Positions 23,801-35,902 of a stretch of DNA of 64,000 bases are shown in pieces. The position numbers and the translations under genes were made by a program. The stretch is from Mesaphorura yosii (taxonomy: Eukaryota > Arthropoda > Collembola > Poduromorpha > Tullbergiidae). The notes under the pieces were generated by a model that was not told the DNA's origin, made no database searches, and worked only from the letters and a program-made list of their open reading frames with translations. Every line of letters starts with the position of its first letter. Position 1 is the first letter of the stretch. The stretch spans positions 62,001 to 126,000 of the forward strand of contig WIXG01000136.1 of the NCBI GenBank assembly GCA_009869945.1. Direction: 5' to 3'.

Positions 23801-26800
23801 TCTCATTCATTCAAAGATTGTTAGCAGTGAATGCTTTTTCTATGCTTTACAGGATCATAGCGATCAAGATCGGGTAACTCACTTCGTCCAAATTCAGCTC
23901 TGTGTTGACATTAGTTGAACCCAGAAGCAGCGATGATAACGTTCCCACAATATTCTGCTCCAACAGCTTTGCGGCAATGGATGGACATCTAGCACATAAC
24001 TGTGCCAACATACGCAGGACCAAGATGAACGTGCCAGTGCTAACAACGGACGGAGTAACCACAAGCTGATGAGTAAAAAAAACAGTCGAAATTAAGTACG
24101 ACTAGGGAACAGATGGCAAGATTTATTCGGATTTACCAATTGCTGTAAGTTTGCTAAGAGTTCAGCGCTCGCAATTTCTTCCAAGCGTTTGGGATCATTT
24201 GTAACTGAATCCACCAAACGGCTGAATGTCAAACAGACACTCTCAACGCTTTTCTTATCCTGTAAGCAATGAATATACGAGATATTATATATTAACAACC
24301 CGAATCGATTTGACCAACCCTTTGAAAGCTAATGAGTACCTGCTGAGTAAGTCTGGATGCTAGAAATCCCAGTGAATCCGCAACCAAATGAAATTCGTCG
24401 GCATGTATAGCATGGCAGCAATTAGCAGTAATCGCCAATGCAGCTCTTTGTGCCGTGATGCTGAAGAAGTCCAAGTACGTGAGACATGCGCTTACTCCTC
24501 TCTGAAGAATCAAAGAATAGTTAGAACTAAACTAGAACATCTATAATGTTATGTTAGACATGGGCAATTAATGAAACCTACCGCTTGCAAAATAGTTTTT
24601 GCATGTCGTCTTGATAACATTTCTAAGGCGGTGAGACTCTGTTCAGCCACGTCCATACATTGAATAACTTGCAATTTCTCCAAGAACACTGGCACAGCCT
24701 CAGCCACAATTGGAGTCGACCTTGGTAGAGCCTCCATCATGTAAGTCAGAGCTCGACACGCATGATTCATCATGTCGAAATTTTGTTCCATCGAAAGAAG
24801 GGTTATAAGAGCAGGCACAGTCTGCTTAATAGGAAATCCAGCAAGGGTATCTTCATTGCCCATCACAAGGAGTTGACAAATTTCAATTGCAGCTTGGAGC
24901 TGCTGTCCTTCATCTCCTGTTGACTGCAGTCCTTGGAGCAATTGCTGGGCTTTCGTTACTGCAAGTTTAAAAAAGTACGTATGTGTTGTACTGGTAAGTT
25001 TAGATTTTGCAATATAACTGGTTGTCAATTACCAGTGGAGTTGCTCATTCCACGATTTAAAAGCTGCTGCATTCTTGGCGCTAACGACCCAAACAAGTGA
25101 GGTGGGAGACCACGGGCTTCTAAAAGTGCTTGAAGACGACCCTTAATATAAGAAGAAAATAATTCAATTGTATGGCGCGGAGTAAATTTTCCAGTCTTCG
25201 TCTCCACTTCTTCAGTTTCTTCATCAGTCATAATTGTCTTTTCAGTTAGTTTAGTTTTTAAACTTGTGTAAGTCGTCCCTTCGTGAATTTAGCACTGACT
25301 ATTTTTAGTGGATGTATTTTGGCACTTTATTTGCTTTTAACAAGATGAGTTCGAAAACCTTCGGAGCAGGAAAGTACAAGTTACTCCGCAGGTGTGGTTC
25401 ACCGTATCAGTGCATTAAATCTGATTGTAACAAAATGTTTCCTGATTTGGCAAAAACCCGAAAACATGCCAAACAACACACAACTGGCTACAAGGAATAC
25501 CAAAAGTCAAAGAACAAGGCAGCGTACAAGAAGGATCCTGAAAAGGTTAGACTTGAAAAGAGGTTGCAGGAGATTTGGACAAGAATACGAAAAGAGGAAG
25601 GAGAACTTTTGGCTTGCACTGAATGCAATTAATACTAATACAAATAAAAATAATTAATATAGTGCAAATACGTGTACTTGACATTAATTGTTGATGAAGA
25701 CACTAAGATGATTGGCTGGATGAGCTGGTCAACCTCAAAGTTGAAGCACAGCAAGCTATGAACTACCTCTCTGCTGAATCAATTGACGACGCCATTTACT
25801 TGGGTGAAAATGGTCATTCGCTTTTCTGCTTCGAACATTTGCAAAAAAAATGCACTAAAGCCCATAACGAAGATAGGAAATTCAAAGAGTACTTAAAGTT
25901 GCACTTGGATGAGAATGACATTAGATTAATTGAACCGGCGCAACCTGATATGAAGACAACCTGGACTCGAAGACGACGAGGAAGATTCAGATAGCAACGC
26001 CAGTGCTGCTACCTAATTCATACAACTTATAATGAGGCTATACCATTCGCTTACTTATGTTTCGAAAGTTACCATTTCATGTCATTAAACTTAATTAATT
26101 GATTGTTTCATGCAATTAATTCAACTTACCATTTCTCCTTCTTCTCCGTCTGGATCAACTAGCATAGCAAAAGCACGATTTGATGCTGAGGTCGAAGCTC
26201 CATTTGCCGCGCTGGATGTCGTAGTCCCCTCTGCTGCAGTTGATGTCGATGTTCCTTGTCCAGTTGACGTTGACTGACCAGCGCCAGGTGCTTGACTACT
26301 CATTCCAGGCTCTCCTGCCTTATTATTTAAAGGACCTCCTGTTGCCTCTGATGATGGACCAGCTCCCCTTCCGCACCTTTGAAAAATTGAAAGACAGTTG
26401 CTTAGCACATTCTCAGAGAAAGAAAGACATAAAGTAACAGAAAGCCAAATGCTCCAGGGCTGCCAAAGATTGAAATTTGAAAGTTTGTCAGGATCAGAAA
26501 AAAGATCGCAAAACTATGAAAGGATTACTTAATGAAGGATTCCTGGTCCATGACTCTTGCCCTTATGAACATTCACATATTTCAATTAGCAAAGAGTTGT
26601 AATTATGTGGGACTGACTGGTCTGTCACATTATTATGCAAAACTTCGAAAAACTCCATATACTCCATCATTTCACGTAAAGCCACATCATTCGCAGTATT
26701 GCTATTCTGATTAATTCGTGGCTCTTCCACATTGATGTTAACATTCTCCACATCCATGCCAGAATCAGTAGTTGGCTCCCCACTATCGTTCAAGTCGTCC

Positions 26801-28993
26801 ATTGACGAATGTTCCATTCTTCACACGTATAATATCGACTCAACTACTTTACAACAAGAAACGGTTAATTTGATCAATTTGACGAGATGAAGGGTTATCT
26901 AAATCGAACTAGAGAAGTCAAGTCACTCTGTCTTGAATGGAAATGAACACTTTTTTTAAAGATTCTGATCTTCTGATCTTGTGAGTCAAGGTTTGTCTGC
27001 CTTGTGTCGCTGCACCACACGGGTAACTTATTGATGCGTATAAACGAATACCCTAGCTTGGCTGTTCACAAGACAATTTCAACTAAGACATCGTTATGTT
27101 GTGATGTGGGCTGGAAAGTAGGTTATGGTATTAGGGTGTTTCGGTATCTTTTCGTTACATACTTACAGCTGTAACTTCCAGTAACCGGTACAGGGTGTGC
27201 TGGACTTGATGTTACACCGATAACAGCTGTAAGGGCCCGTTATGCTTATGTGTGTAACGCGCAATGCTTTTGCTATTGGCGCGTAACGATAACGCCGAAA
27301 CTAAGTCCAAGGCATGTTTTCAGGGCCTGTAGCGATCTCGAGGTGCGAATATACAGCCGGATTACACGTTTAACGACCTGTAAACATAACGCTGTAAGGA
27401 TGTAACGAAAGAATACCGAAACACCCTATTGTGTTATTGTGTACTGCGTGATAGAAGGGAACGCAATCAGCTCAGTCAGCCCGTTTCCTTATTTCGAACG
27501 CTTTCATAATGCCAGTTCAACACAATTTTATAATATTTTCAAATAAGATTACATTTGCATTGTCTGGCGCGTTATCAGTCTTCAGCAGTGAATATGCTTA
27601 CCTGCTACTGGCGCAAGACCCCGTGGTGGAAGTGGAAGGTTCTGAAACGTTACGAGCTGTATTACTTTGAGACCCGGTAGTGTGATTAGAAGGACCGTCT
27701 TTCGGGTGTCCTTTTCGTCTCAGGTTTCTTTCTTTCTCACTGAGAATATGAGCTGATCTCAAGGCTACCCCAGTTGCGTGATCCAAATTGATATTGTGTT
27801 TGTCCTTAGAACTCGTTGTTTTCGTAGTAATTTTCGTTTCTGTACTTGGTCTACTTCGTAGTTGATAAGAACTTCGAATTCTGGATGACGGTCCTGCTAC
27901 AGCAGCGTCAAATAGATCTGCCTCAGTATCAGTGTTAGTTTCAGTTGTTGGTGCTGTTGAACTCTCTGTGGAACCAACAGCCACTGGAGGAGGGCTTTGC
28001 TTCTTTCTTGTAAATCTGGCTTGCTTTCCTAGACGATTTGGCTTTGGTTTAGGTGTAGGGCTGTCCTTCAATGGACTAGACGCTTGGTTTAAGGACGAAC
28101 TTGACGAAACAGTCGATAGTGATCTTTGCTGAGAAGCAGCAGCTGCCCTGCTTGCAGTTGGGCGAAGTCTGGAGGTAATACTACAAAAATGAACGCACAT
28201 GAATTACTGCTATGCTAAAATTGGCATCGCTAATTGAGCGGTTAAAGTCCTTACGTCTGAAGTTTGTTAGGTTCGGCTCTAGACTCCTCCTCTGAAGTCG
28301 AGGTTGGAACTGAAGTTGTGCTGGCTTTTGTGCGGAGATTTGAATTTTTTGGTGGAGCTTTGAAACTAGATTGACTCGTACTAACGGTAGAAGCAAATCT
28401 GGTATTTCTTCCACTGCTATTACCACCACCACTGGCGGTGGTAAAAGTTTGACTCCCAACGAAACCCTTAGGCGGCTTAGAACTACTTTTCATATGCGGA
28501 TTTTTCTGAGCCTCCGTTGATGAAGACTCAGAGTTCTCGTTCTTATCCGTCTTGGGGACTTCCTCTTCACTATCACTGGAAGTCTCCGTTCTCCTTGTCG
28601 GACTCCTTGCTTGCGCAATCGTTCTTTTTCGGAGTTGTCTAGAATTTAGTGCTAGTTGAGACTTATATGCGCTGGTCCCAAATCCTCTGTTTGCCCCGGG
28701 CGCAGACTCAAAATTATCCGTCTCCAATCGAGAATACTTGCTAGTCTGAGTTTCTGAATACCTATTGTAGGACGAAGAAATTGTTATGAGAGATATGTAT
28801 AATGTAGGCACTAATCTTACACTGGAAATTGTATCACTAGTCTCGCAGAAACTTACCGATTTTTACGTTTGGTTGCAACTGAGGGAGCGGAGAGAGTTGA
28901 CTTGGGGGAACTGCCGGTGGTTCTTCTTGCTCTTGAGCCTCTGGGTGTTGTCCCAGTGCTTTTGGAGGGGATGGCTTCAACGTGGTCGGCCAT
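17836..28993 (-). CDS. TRIP12: TRIP12 HECT-type E3 ubiquitin ligase
   Basis: The gene spans 11 kb with about 20 exons. TRIP12 is a nuclear E3 of the ubiquitin-fusion-degradation pathway. Exons 28993-28857, 28761-28255, 28180-27602 and 26376-26130 encode a disordered, Ser/Thr- and Arg-rich N-terminus ([20 protein letters not shown] start), in phase through long introns. From 25231 come armadillo repeats beginning [24 protein letters not shown] domain follows at about 23170-23520 ([39 protein letters not shown]), then Ser-rich linkers. The HECT domain runs to the stop at 17836, with [20 protein letters not shown] and the catalytic cysteine in [16 protein letters not shown] (Cys codon 17938-17940), ending SFHLS. 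The join between the N-terminal exons and 25231 needs a weak acceptor (ACTGAAAAG) with no pyrimidine tract, so ATG 25231 could be an alternative start. Confidence 0.92.
25339..25632 (+). CDS. single-exon C2H2 zinc-finger ORF inside a TRIP12 intron
   Basis: An intronless frame of 97 codons, antisense to TRIP12 within its 0.9-kb fourth intron. It starts [14 protein letters not shown] and contains one textbook C2H2 finger (C-x4-C-x12-H-x3-[11 protein letters not shown], then KHAKQH), followed by a lysine-rich helix ([20 protein letters not shown]) and a terminal CTEC. An alternative in-frame ATG lies nearer to 25312. An AT-rich AATAAAAATAA follows the stop and could serve for polyadenylation. 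It may be a nested gene, a retrocopy fragment or a piece of a mobile element. Function unknown. Confidence 0.4.
   Translation, partial: NKMSSKTFGAGKYKLLRRCGSPYQCIKSDCNKMFPDLAKTRKHAKQHTTGYKEYQKSKNKAAYKKDPEKVRLEKRLQEIWTRIRKEEGELLACTECN
25707..26018 (+). pseudogene. frameshifted ORF antisense in a TRIP12 intron
   Basis: From about 25707 one frame reads [20 protein letters not shown] and on through a Cys/Lys-rich region ([10 protein letters not shown]) to LIEPAQPD. At about 25955 that frame turns into an arginine run and stops at 25994. A one-base shift opens [17 protein letters not shown] followed by a stop at 26018. An acidic, serine-containing tail is a natural protein end, so I suspect a coding sequence with a one-base frameshift (a decayed gene or sequence error), or a missed splice. 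It follows the C2H2 ORF on the same strand and may belong with it. I recognise no family. Confidence 0.3.
26563..26815 (-). CDS. acidic 80-aa ORF within a TRIP12 intron
   Basis: A minus-strand frame starting at the ATG at 26815 gives an acidic, Asn/Glu-rich peptide ([20 protein letters not shown] start). It lies between two TRIP12 exons that join in phase without it, so it is either an optional exon, a nested gene or chance. No domain is recognised. The composition is more protein-like than the surrounding intron, but there is no clear splice acceptor. Confidence 0.2.
27133..27427. mobile_element. MITE with about 28-bp (extending to 44-bp) terminal inverted repeats
   Basis: The left end (27133-27160, AGGGTGTTTCGGTATC...) and the right end (27400-27427) are inverted repeats matching at 26 of 28 positions. 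A looser match extends inward through CTTACAGCTGTAAC to about 27175. TA dinucleotides flank both ends (27132-27133 and 27427-27428), consistent with a TA target-site duplication. The 295-bp interior is non-coding and rich in GTAACG-type words. This is the plan of a non-autonomous DNA transposon. It sits in the intron between TRIP12 exons 3 and 4. Confidence 0.75.
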
Positions 28994-30540
28994 AGACCTT
29001 AAACACCGAAGCGAGCATGCCTCGCGAAATTACACTAGAATCTCAATACTTGACCGAACGTTGAGAGATCGTAACCTGAAAATATTAAACCAAAAATTAG
29101 TCATGTTATGCCAGAACGAAATCGCCAAATCGCAATGATGGCACCAATGCAATGTGATAAATTCTACGATTTCTAACCCTCTACGTGGTTGCCTTTACAC
29201 GAAGTACGAAAGGCATGTGCTATATCTTCGATTACTTCACAAGTTCATTCCAATTAGTTTGACACGGGCAAATTGTTTTCAAATTAAAACTTTGGACACG
29301 ATTTGAACGATTGGCATGATGGCATTTGCTGCGCAAACATGTTGACACAAATAGAAATGGAGTTTAATGCCTTGCGATGGTCGATAGAGAACAGCAGATG
29401 AGAAAATCCACTGAAACATTCAATTACGCAAGACAACCACGGTTCAAACTCCGGATCCGGACCTTGTTGGTTGACTAGTTGCTATACCCTACGCAAAGAA
29501 AAGGAATGAGCTCTAGTTCTACTTGGCAAGTCACGAGGCAACTTCCAGATGATACTGAACCCGAAACACGAACCACAACCAACCGTGCGCTCCCCAATAT
29601 TTCAGTGAAGTTCCCCGTACGCTTGCAGTGCAGAGACACAATCCTTTATTTCGTTAGTAGTGCTTACACTTCGCAAGGTTAGTGTACGGTACGTACACTG
29701 GAACAGAAAATCGATCTGAATCTAACAAAAGGTTAAAAAGGAATAGGAAGCCCTGAGATTCTCAGAATTTCAATCGAGGACAACAGAAGATGCGAAGTAA
29801 TACTTTATGTTCATGCTAATGCAAATTCAACCAGCATCAATACATTATTTATGCACTAAAATGGGACGCTTGATTGCCTGACGACGACGATCCTACAAAT
29901 TGTACTGGCTGGTGCTGCGCATTGATAAGAAAAACCAGAAAATAAGAATACAAGCTTGAAAACTATAAATAATGAGTAATGAGCGCATGAGCCTAATAAT
30001 ATCTGGTCCTGCAATTGCAATGGTTATGGTTCATTTTACGAGAATCTCGAATTTCCTTCGCTGTCATCGCTGTTCTCTCAGCAACGTACGTTTTCCTCGC
30101 ACAGAAATGCGTAAATGCATTAATGCATGGTTATTGTGATAGTGAAAAAGTCGACCCGAGTCGCGCATGGTCGCATGGTAGGGTCAGTCCTTAAACAGGA
30201 AATCAGACAATCCAGAATTACGGCCAGTAATTCTGATAGATGAAGGATGATGGGTGGTGCATTGGCGTGCATTTCTTATGACGAGAATTCAGCCAAAATA
30301 TAAAATACCTGCGAATTCGTCATTCGCCCTGGTTATTCTCGAATTCTTATGGAGGAAGCAGACGTCGTAAAATAAAATAAGTGCCTCTTGGCATTTTTAG
30401 CATGAGTTTGTTGTGCATTTGGTGCAGAAGCAAGAAACAAGAAACGATAAAACGAATGCCAGGCGGAGATTTGGTGATACAGTCAGACATGATAAAATGC
30501 CCGAGTTCATTTGCAGCCATCATATGGTGGGTTTAAAAAC
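28994..30540. other. TRIP12 5' flank and non-coding DNA
   Basis: About 1.5 kb upstream of the TRIP12 start codon. It should contain the TRIP12 promoter and any 5' UTR exon. I see only short, unconvincing open frames on either strand. Confidence 0.35.
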
Positions 30541-31675
30541 CTAGTTTCTAGCTAGTGATTCGCATTCGTATCTTACAGGCATTGCAAACAAGTGGTAGCT
30601 ATAAGGAACTTTATTATCCTTTTTATGTTTAACGTTTGGTGAGTAGGTATCAGAAACTTGAAGGACAGTCTCTTCTCTACTCATGCAGTTGCTTGTAACC
30701 AAAACCATCCGTGTTTTTGTAAAGGCAAGCCAGTTAGCAATGTGCAAAGTATACATAAAGGGAAACCAAGGGAAAAAAATCGATTCCACAGAGAAACCCA
30801 GGCAGAAGTGTAAGCTCCATCATATGTCTGCAGCAAAGTCTGTTCCTCGCTTGATGTACCACACATTTTATGCGTTTCATGTGGGCTGCTCGCAGCAAGA
30901 CCACGTCTTTGTGATAATAATACGAACAGAATTGGAAAATAAAAATTATTAAGAAAGGGTTAAAACTTACGTATACTCTTAGATGCTGAAGCTGAGAATT
31001 CCCAATAACGACACTGCCTGAACTTCCAATACTAATTGGTAACTTCCACGTCTCCAGAAATGGCACTTCGACGTCGATTATCAGCTCGGGCCTGCGATGG
31101 AAGAAATAGCAACATGATTTACAATTCAGACTGCACGGCAATTTGTCCCCTTGGCTCTTCCTCCTACTTCTAAGCAGTTGCCCTGAAACTTGGATTATTC
31201 TTTATACTAAAGTCCAACAGCACAGCTGTGCCGTTCTGGTCTGAGCTATAATTACAATTGTAATGAAAAAAGTCTGCACAAATTAAGCGTTTAATTTTCT
31301 CCTGCCCTCGAAGTAAATTACATCTCAAAAAATTTAAACTAATTGTGGTTCCTTACCTCAGTTCCAGTCCTCGATTCACGTCAGCAGTCAGATCAACAAT
31401 TAACCACAAGACGACTTAACAAAGATAGTTGCAATCTGGAATTTCTCACATCATTGCTTGCGTTTAACTTCAACTTGTCCGAACGTCCATAAAACGAATT
31501 GGAACTTTAGCCCAGGACAAACCAGTAGCTGATTAGTTTAGAGTTTTCAAAATGGAGCACACGCACACTGGAAATGAAATGTTGATGTTAATAATGGTGC
31601 TCGTCCGCTGTCGTACTGTTGTTGGATGATAACGAAGTTAGATAATGGAGTTGCTAATATGAGGATTCTACTCAC
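30541..31675 (-). CDS. possible exons of an unidentified gene
   Basis: Three pieces suggest a minus-strand gene. An exon at about 31095-30971 has a clear acceptor (TTCTTCCATCGCAG) and donor (GTAAGTTT) and encodes PELIIDVEVPFLETWKLPIS and on to a VIGNSQLQHLRVY end. Upstream, at about 31413-31355, a frame (WLIVDLTADVNRGLELR) with donor AG|GTAAGG joins it in phase. A good donor at 31675 (GTGAGT) ends a further open frame. Downstream, a frame ending SYHLFAMPVRYECESLARN stops at 30541. The alternating beta-strand-like sequence vaguely recalls the C-terminal arrestin fold (VxVPx...LPIxIG), but I would not name it. The joins are tentative. Confidence 0.28.
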
Positions 31676-32228
31676 TTCTTTCTTGCACGACGAGGTGATG
31701 ACGATTAGACCAACCAAAAACAAAAATTCTTGCACTTCTGTGAACATACAGTCTGTATATCGTATATGATTGGCCTTCTGCTGCTGAGCATGCCTTCAAA
31801 CCAGACCCAAACCTTATACGTACGCAGACGTTTTGTGTACAGGAGGACGAGTGAGGAGTATATGTATGAATTTCGCCTTTGGACATCCTCGCCTTGTTGT
31901 TGGGCTTGAATCCGCAACCCCGTGCCCGTGCTGCAGCGTGAAGTTTGTGAGTTAGCAACTGCTTGCCTGCTGGTTCCACATCGGGACTCCATCGCCATCC
32001 ACAGTGTTCCCCTAACCTGAGCGAGCACATTTTAATGTCTTTGTTGATGCTATCGAGAGTTTTTGTTGCTCGTGCTAACTTTGCACATGCACACGAGTTT
32101 AGACGAACGAACAACGCAACAGTTTTATTGTTTTTGCGAAATGGAGAATGTGCTAGTGCTAATGCTGAACTCCATGTCATGATTCACACATTCGCAGCTC
32201 CCAATTGGCTGCAAGTGAGTAAATAATT

Positions 32229-32885
32229 ACTAAGCGAATTATACTGTACACAGTTTTCGCATTTACGTGTGATAAGTTGTCTCGCATGAGGATGAGACAT
32301 TCATGACAGTCCTTTGTTCCTGGATGTAGTTTCAATTAAACTGAACTCGAACTGGTCAGCTTCCTTTCACGAAGGCACCTTTATTTCTTCGAATATGATT
32401 GTACTTAAATGGTTCGATGTAACTAAATTGTCGTGTCACAAAATTATTACAATAATGTTGTAATGTTGCGTTAATTACATAAATAAATAACAATCTTCTA
32501 CTAAAAGTATATGTCTTAATGATTACAATTTGTGTTTACGTTTTCAGTAAACCTGCCTTGCAGAGAATCTTACGTTCACGTTCTAAGCTCCTTGATTTGA
32601 GAACATTACAGTAAATTCTTCTACTTCTACATTAATCTAAGCGTTTGATGTTAAGTATTACTTAACTAGTGATAAAATCAATAAAATGAAGAGGAACTGC
32701 GCTACGTCCAATTGTACTGGCTAATGGAATATGAAAGTTTGGAATTCTAGCTCTGTACTAAAGTCTCTTGGATGTGTGGGAGTTTAAGTTTGCAGAATCA
32801 ATAATACTCTTGTTTTGCAATCTGTCTCCTTACTGTCTTTATATGATGTCCAATTGAAATGATTCCAGAGAAATGGTTCCATGAA
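32229..32885. other. SOCS 3' flank
   Basis: About 650 bp of AT-rich sequence after the SOCS stop codon (minus strand), probably its 3' UTR. No coding signal is seen. Confidence 0.4.
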
Positions 32886-34672
32886 CTAAATGTATTTTTG
32901 TTGTCCAACGTATTCTATTAGGGACTGGGGTAGAGGCAGTTGCTGAATTAAATCGAGTCTTGTATACTGGCGAATCACAAATCTGCTTAAATGGGCCAAT
33001 GATTTCACCTGTCAAACAATGAATAAATGAGATCGGGGCTCAAGATTACGCCAGAATACAAGGATGTATGGTCAAAAATAGAGTAGAACGCAGAGAATGG
33101 TGCATGTATGTTTACCTCTGTAAACCTTGACACCGGTTTACTTAGTCGAACCGGATAGGATGGAATATCTGCATTCCTGTGCCTTGACCTTGAATAACAA
33201 AATGTTCCTTGTTCCGAATTGGTCACCCAGTAGTCAATGAGTTCTGCCACAGTTCCAAAGCTCTCCATTTCAGACGAGTAAAAGCAAAACTTGCCATTAC
33301 GATACTCAATTCTCGTATGAAGAGTTTTGCCATGACTGAAACACGAATATGCAACTGATTAATTCATCTTCGTTTGGCATTTGGCTGCTGATTGCTACAA
33401 GAATTACAATTCGTGACTACCTGTTGAAACTCAGGCTCAGCAAATAATGATCAGAAGAGGAATCTCTCACGACAAAAGCTCCATCGGGCTCACCCTTTAG
33501 TTTTTCTTCTGCCTCATCTTTCGACATTCCGCCCCAATACCAGCCGTAATGAAGCAGATCGCACAACTCTTTGGTCAATGATCCTTTCAATGGCGTAGTT
33601 TTAGTTGGTGCGGTATCATGTTTTTGACTTGCATCTACAAGTCCTAGCGCTGTTGCATCGTTTTTTATCGCCCTCTGTTTCAAGGGTATCGGTGGCTTGG
33701 TTTCAGCAAAGGAATTCATGGTTGCATTACTTTCATTTTGACTCGATGATCTGGAATGGAGGTGGTGACTATTATCATGTAGAGCTGAAGAAGAATCAAT
33801 GGCACCAAGACAGTTAATCTGTGGTGAGCTTATTGCAGATGTAGCCGAAAAATTCAAGCCCCGTGAACCGGAGTTGGCATCGATTTGCATATTATCGCAT
33901 TCTATCGCATTGGAGGACAGAATATTATCTTGACTTCTCGATGAGGATAATATTAAATTGTCGCACTGCAGAATTGAACTATCCGTGTGAATCGGAATTT
34001 TGCTAGTCGAAGATGGCGATGAAAAGTAGGACCCTATGACAAATTCAATGAGTAAGATTATGGAAGTGCATTCACGACTGACATAACTTTAACTTGAATA
34101 TGTAAACCAATGAAATGCTTCTTACCGAAATCACTCTTCGAATTATCAACAATTTTGTTGTGTCTGTGATCTTTCTTCTTACTACCAAGTTTCGATCTGA
34201 TTGCATTAAAAAGTTTAACAGCAGGATTGGACGATTGATGTTGCGCTTTCTTCGTTATGGCTGACGATGATGTGGGACGACAATCATTGCTCGACAAACC
34301 ATGCATACTTACTGACTTCCCGATATTACTACCTTTATGAGTGCCATTATGAAATGGTGAATCCTGTATAGCGTGGATATTAAGGTGAACTGACAATGCC
34401 ATTGATGTTGGTCTTGACGATGACATTGGAGGGTCCACCAAGTCAAACAATGACACTGAGTTCTGAGTTGTTTGGCTGCTTCTGCGCTGACTCGAAAATT
34501 CCTGTGACTCTTCATGACCAACTTTACAATCTTGGCTTTGGCTTGGCGTTTCCAAATGATCTTGACTAATATTTCGCTTATTGCTGCCACCCTTGCGAAA
34601 GCTTTTGTTCCATACTAGGAAGTCTTTCAAATTACGAAGTTTTCCAGTTGCGTTGCTGCGCTTATGCTCCAT
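32886..34672 (-). CDS. SOCS: SOCS6/7-type suppressor of cytokine signalling (SH2 + SOCS box)
   Basis: Four exons (34672-34126, 34033-33421, 33335-33116, 33008-32886) give 500 residues with consistent phases. The long N-terminus is Ser-rich and disordered with basic patches. The SH2 domain starts at LTKELCDLLHYGWYWGGMSK, has the phosphotyrosine-binding arginine in GAFVVRDSSSDHYLLSLSF, and continues through HGKTLHTRIEYRNGKFCFY. The C-terminal SOCS box reads KSLAHLSRFVIRQYTRLDLI and ends IEYVGQQKYI; it recruits elongin B/C and cullin-5. The SH2 and box sequences fit the SOCS6/7 group (Drosophila Socs44A/16D) rather than the CISH/SOCS1-3 group. SOCS6/7 proteins damp receptor tyrosine kinase and insulin signalling. 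The start was taken at the MEHKRSNATGK methionine; the frame is open upstream. Confidence 0.9.
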
Positions 34673-35902
34673 ATTTGATAAGGTCACGAGTAGAAATGTC
34701 TTTTTCCGTTGGAAAATGGAAGGAAGACTCCTGTGTCTTTTCACTACTACTAATCCATGTACCACGACCAGCTCGTGTCTGTAAGCAAAAACAATTTTCA
34801 CCAATTGCTTGCGGACACAGCACATGGGACACGCTATTAACTTTCCTGAAAAAGATTGATATTTTAAACTTCTGAATTGATGTAATGTACCTGTGCTCTG
34901 TTCAGTACTCGGGTTCCTTCTATTCCCAATAACCTCCTGGAACTGGAATGACAGCTCCGTTTAGTACGTCTGACGCTTCTGGATCCCGGAGCCGGATGCC
35001 AATACCCGGTTGGCTTAGACCAAAGTGAACATGGGAGTCCAATACCTCAATCAGTCCTCACAACATTTCCAGCGTCCCCACAGATATTCTTGCGTAGATT
35101 AGATAGTCATACTTTTGACTCAATCTAAAACTGTTTCAAGCTTAATTAATAATCATCCTCATTCTTTATTCACAAATCGACAAGATTCAATTTCTCGGTA
35201 TCAAATCAGCTGTATGGATTTAACTAAGAAGGAGTATAAGTATTTAAAAGTTCAAAATCGATCACAATCCAAGTCCTCTTCAAGTGTACTTGCAGCCTCG
35301 ACTTTCGACGTCTTTATACTATAAAACTAAAGGAATCTGAATGACGGCGGTTCTTGACGTCATTCTTGAGTCATCAATGCAAACAAAGTCTCTTGATACG
35401 CTTGAATCTACTCTGACTCAAGCCTTTCACCAAAGCATGAAATTCTTCGCTAATTTCTATTTCATCATCATGAAAGCTCATGTGCCAGATCATGTATGTG
35501 GAACAAACGTCTCTTATCTAGCCACAGCTACTGAGAAAGTTGAGAAAGCCTGTATCTCTGTATTTAAGCCTGCAAGAGCCTCGTATGTCCAAATGTCGAA
35601 GATTTTCTCCAGACAGTCATGTCAGAAACGCGATCACGAATTTCATGAAGAAAGATCATTCAAAATTCAAATACCCACGAATACCTTTATTCAGACCAGT
35701 TTAAAACTTGACAATCCAAATCCCAAGAAATACTAAAGAATAAACATCACAAGACAAGGTTCCTTAAAGATTTTCATTAATGCAACAGAAATATTGTGAC
35801 TGTAGAGTTTAAAATAAATTGAACAGATTCTAACAGCTCAATTGCATTCAGAAATTAAAGCTGACGGTCCCAAATCCATTTATTGTGGTGCTCGGCTCCA
35901 TC
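34673..35902. other. intergenic between SOCS and IDH genes
   Basis: Contains the SOCS promoter and the IDH 3' UTR. On the minus strand an AATAAA (plus 35879-35884 reads TTTATT) lies about 20 nt after the IDH stop. A plus-strand frame at 35341-35736 (131 codons, ATG start) is open but has no recognisable domain and no clear promoter; I do not call it a gene. Confidence 0.4.

Noticed and set aside
31668..32180. 170-codon minus-strand ORF as a complete gene
   Set aside because: No domain and odd composition; only its 3' donor at 31675 looks real, so it was used just as weak support for the unidentified gene.
35341..35736. 131-codon plus-strand ORF
   Set aside because: It is ATG-started and open, but shows no domain, signal peptide or splice context; probably chance.
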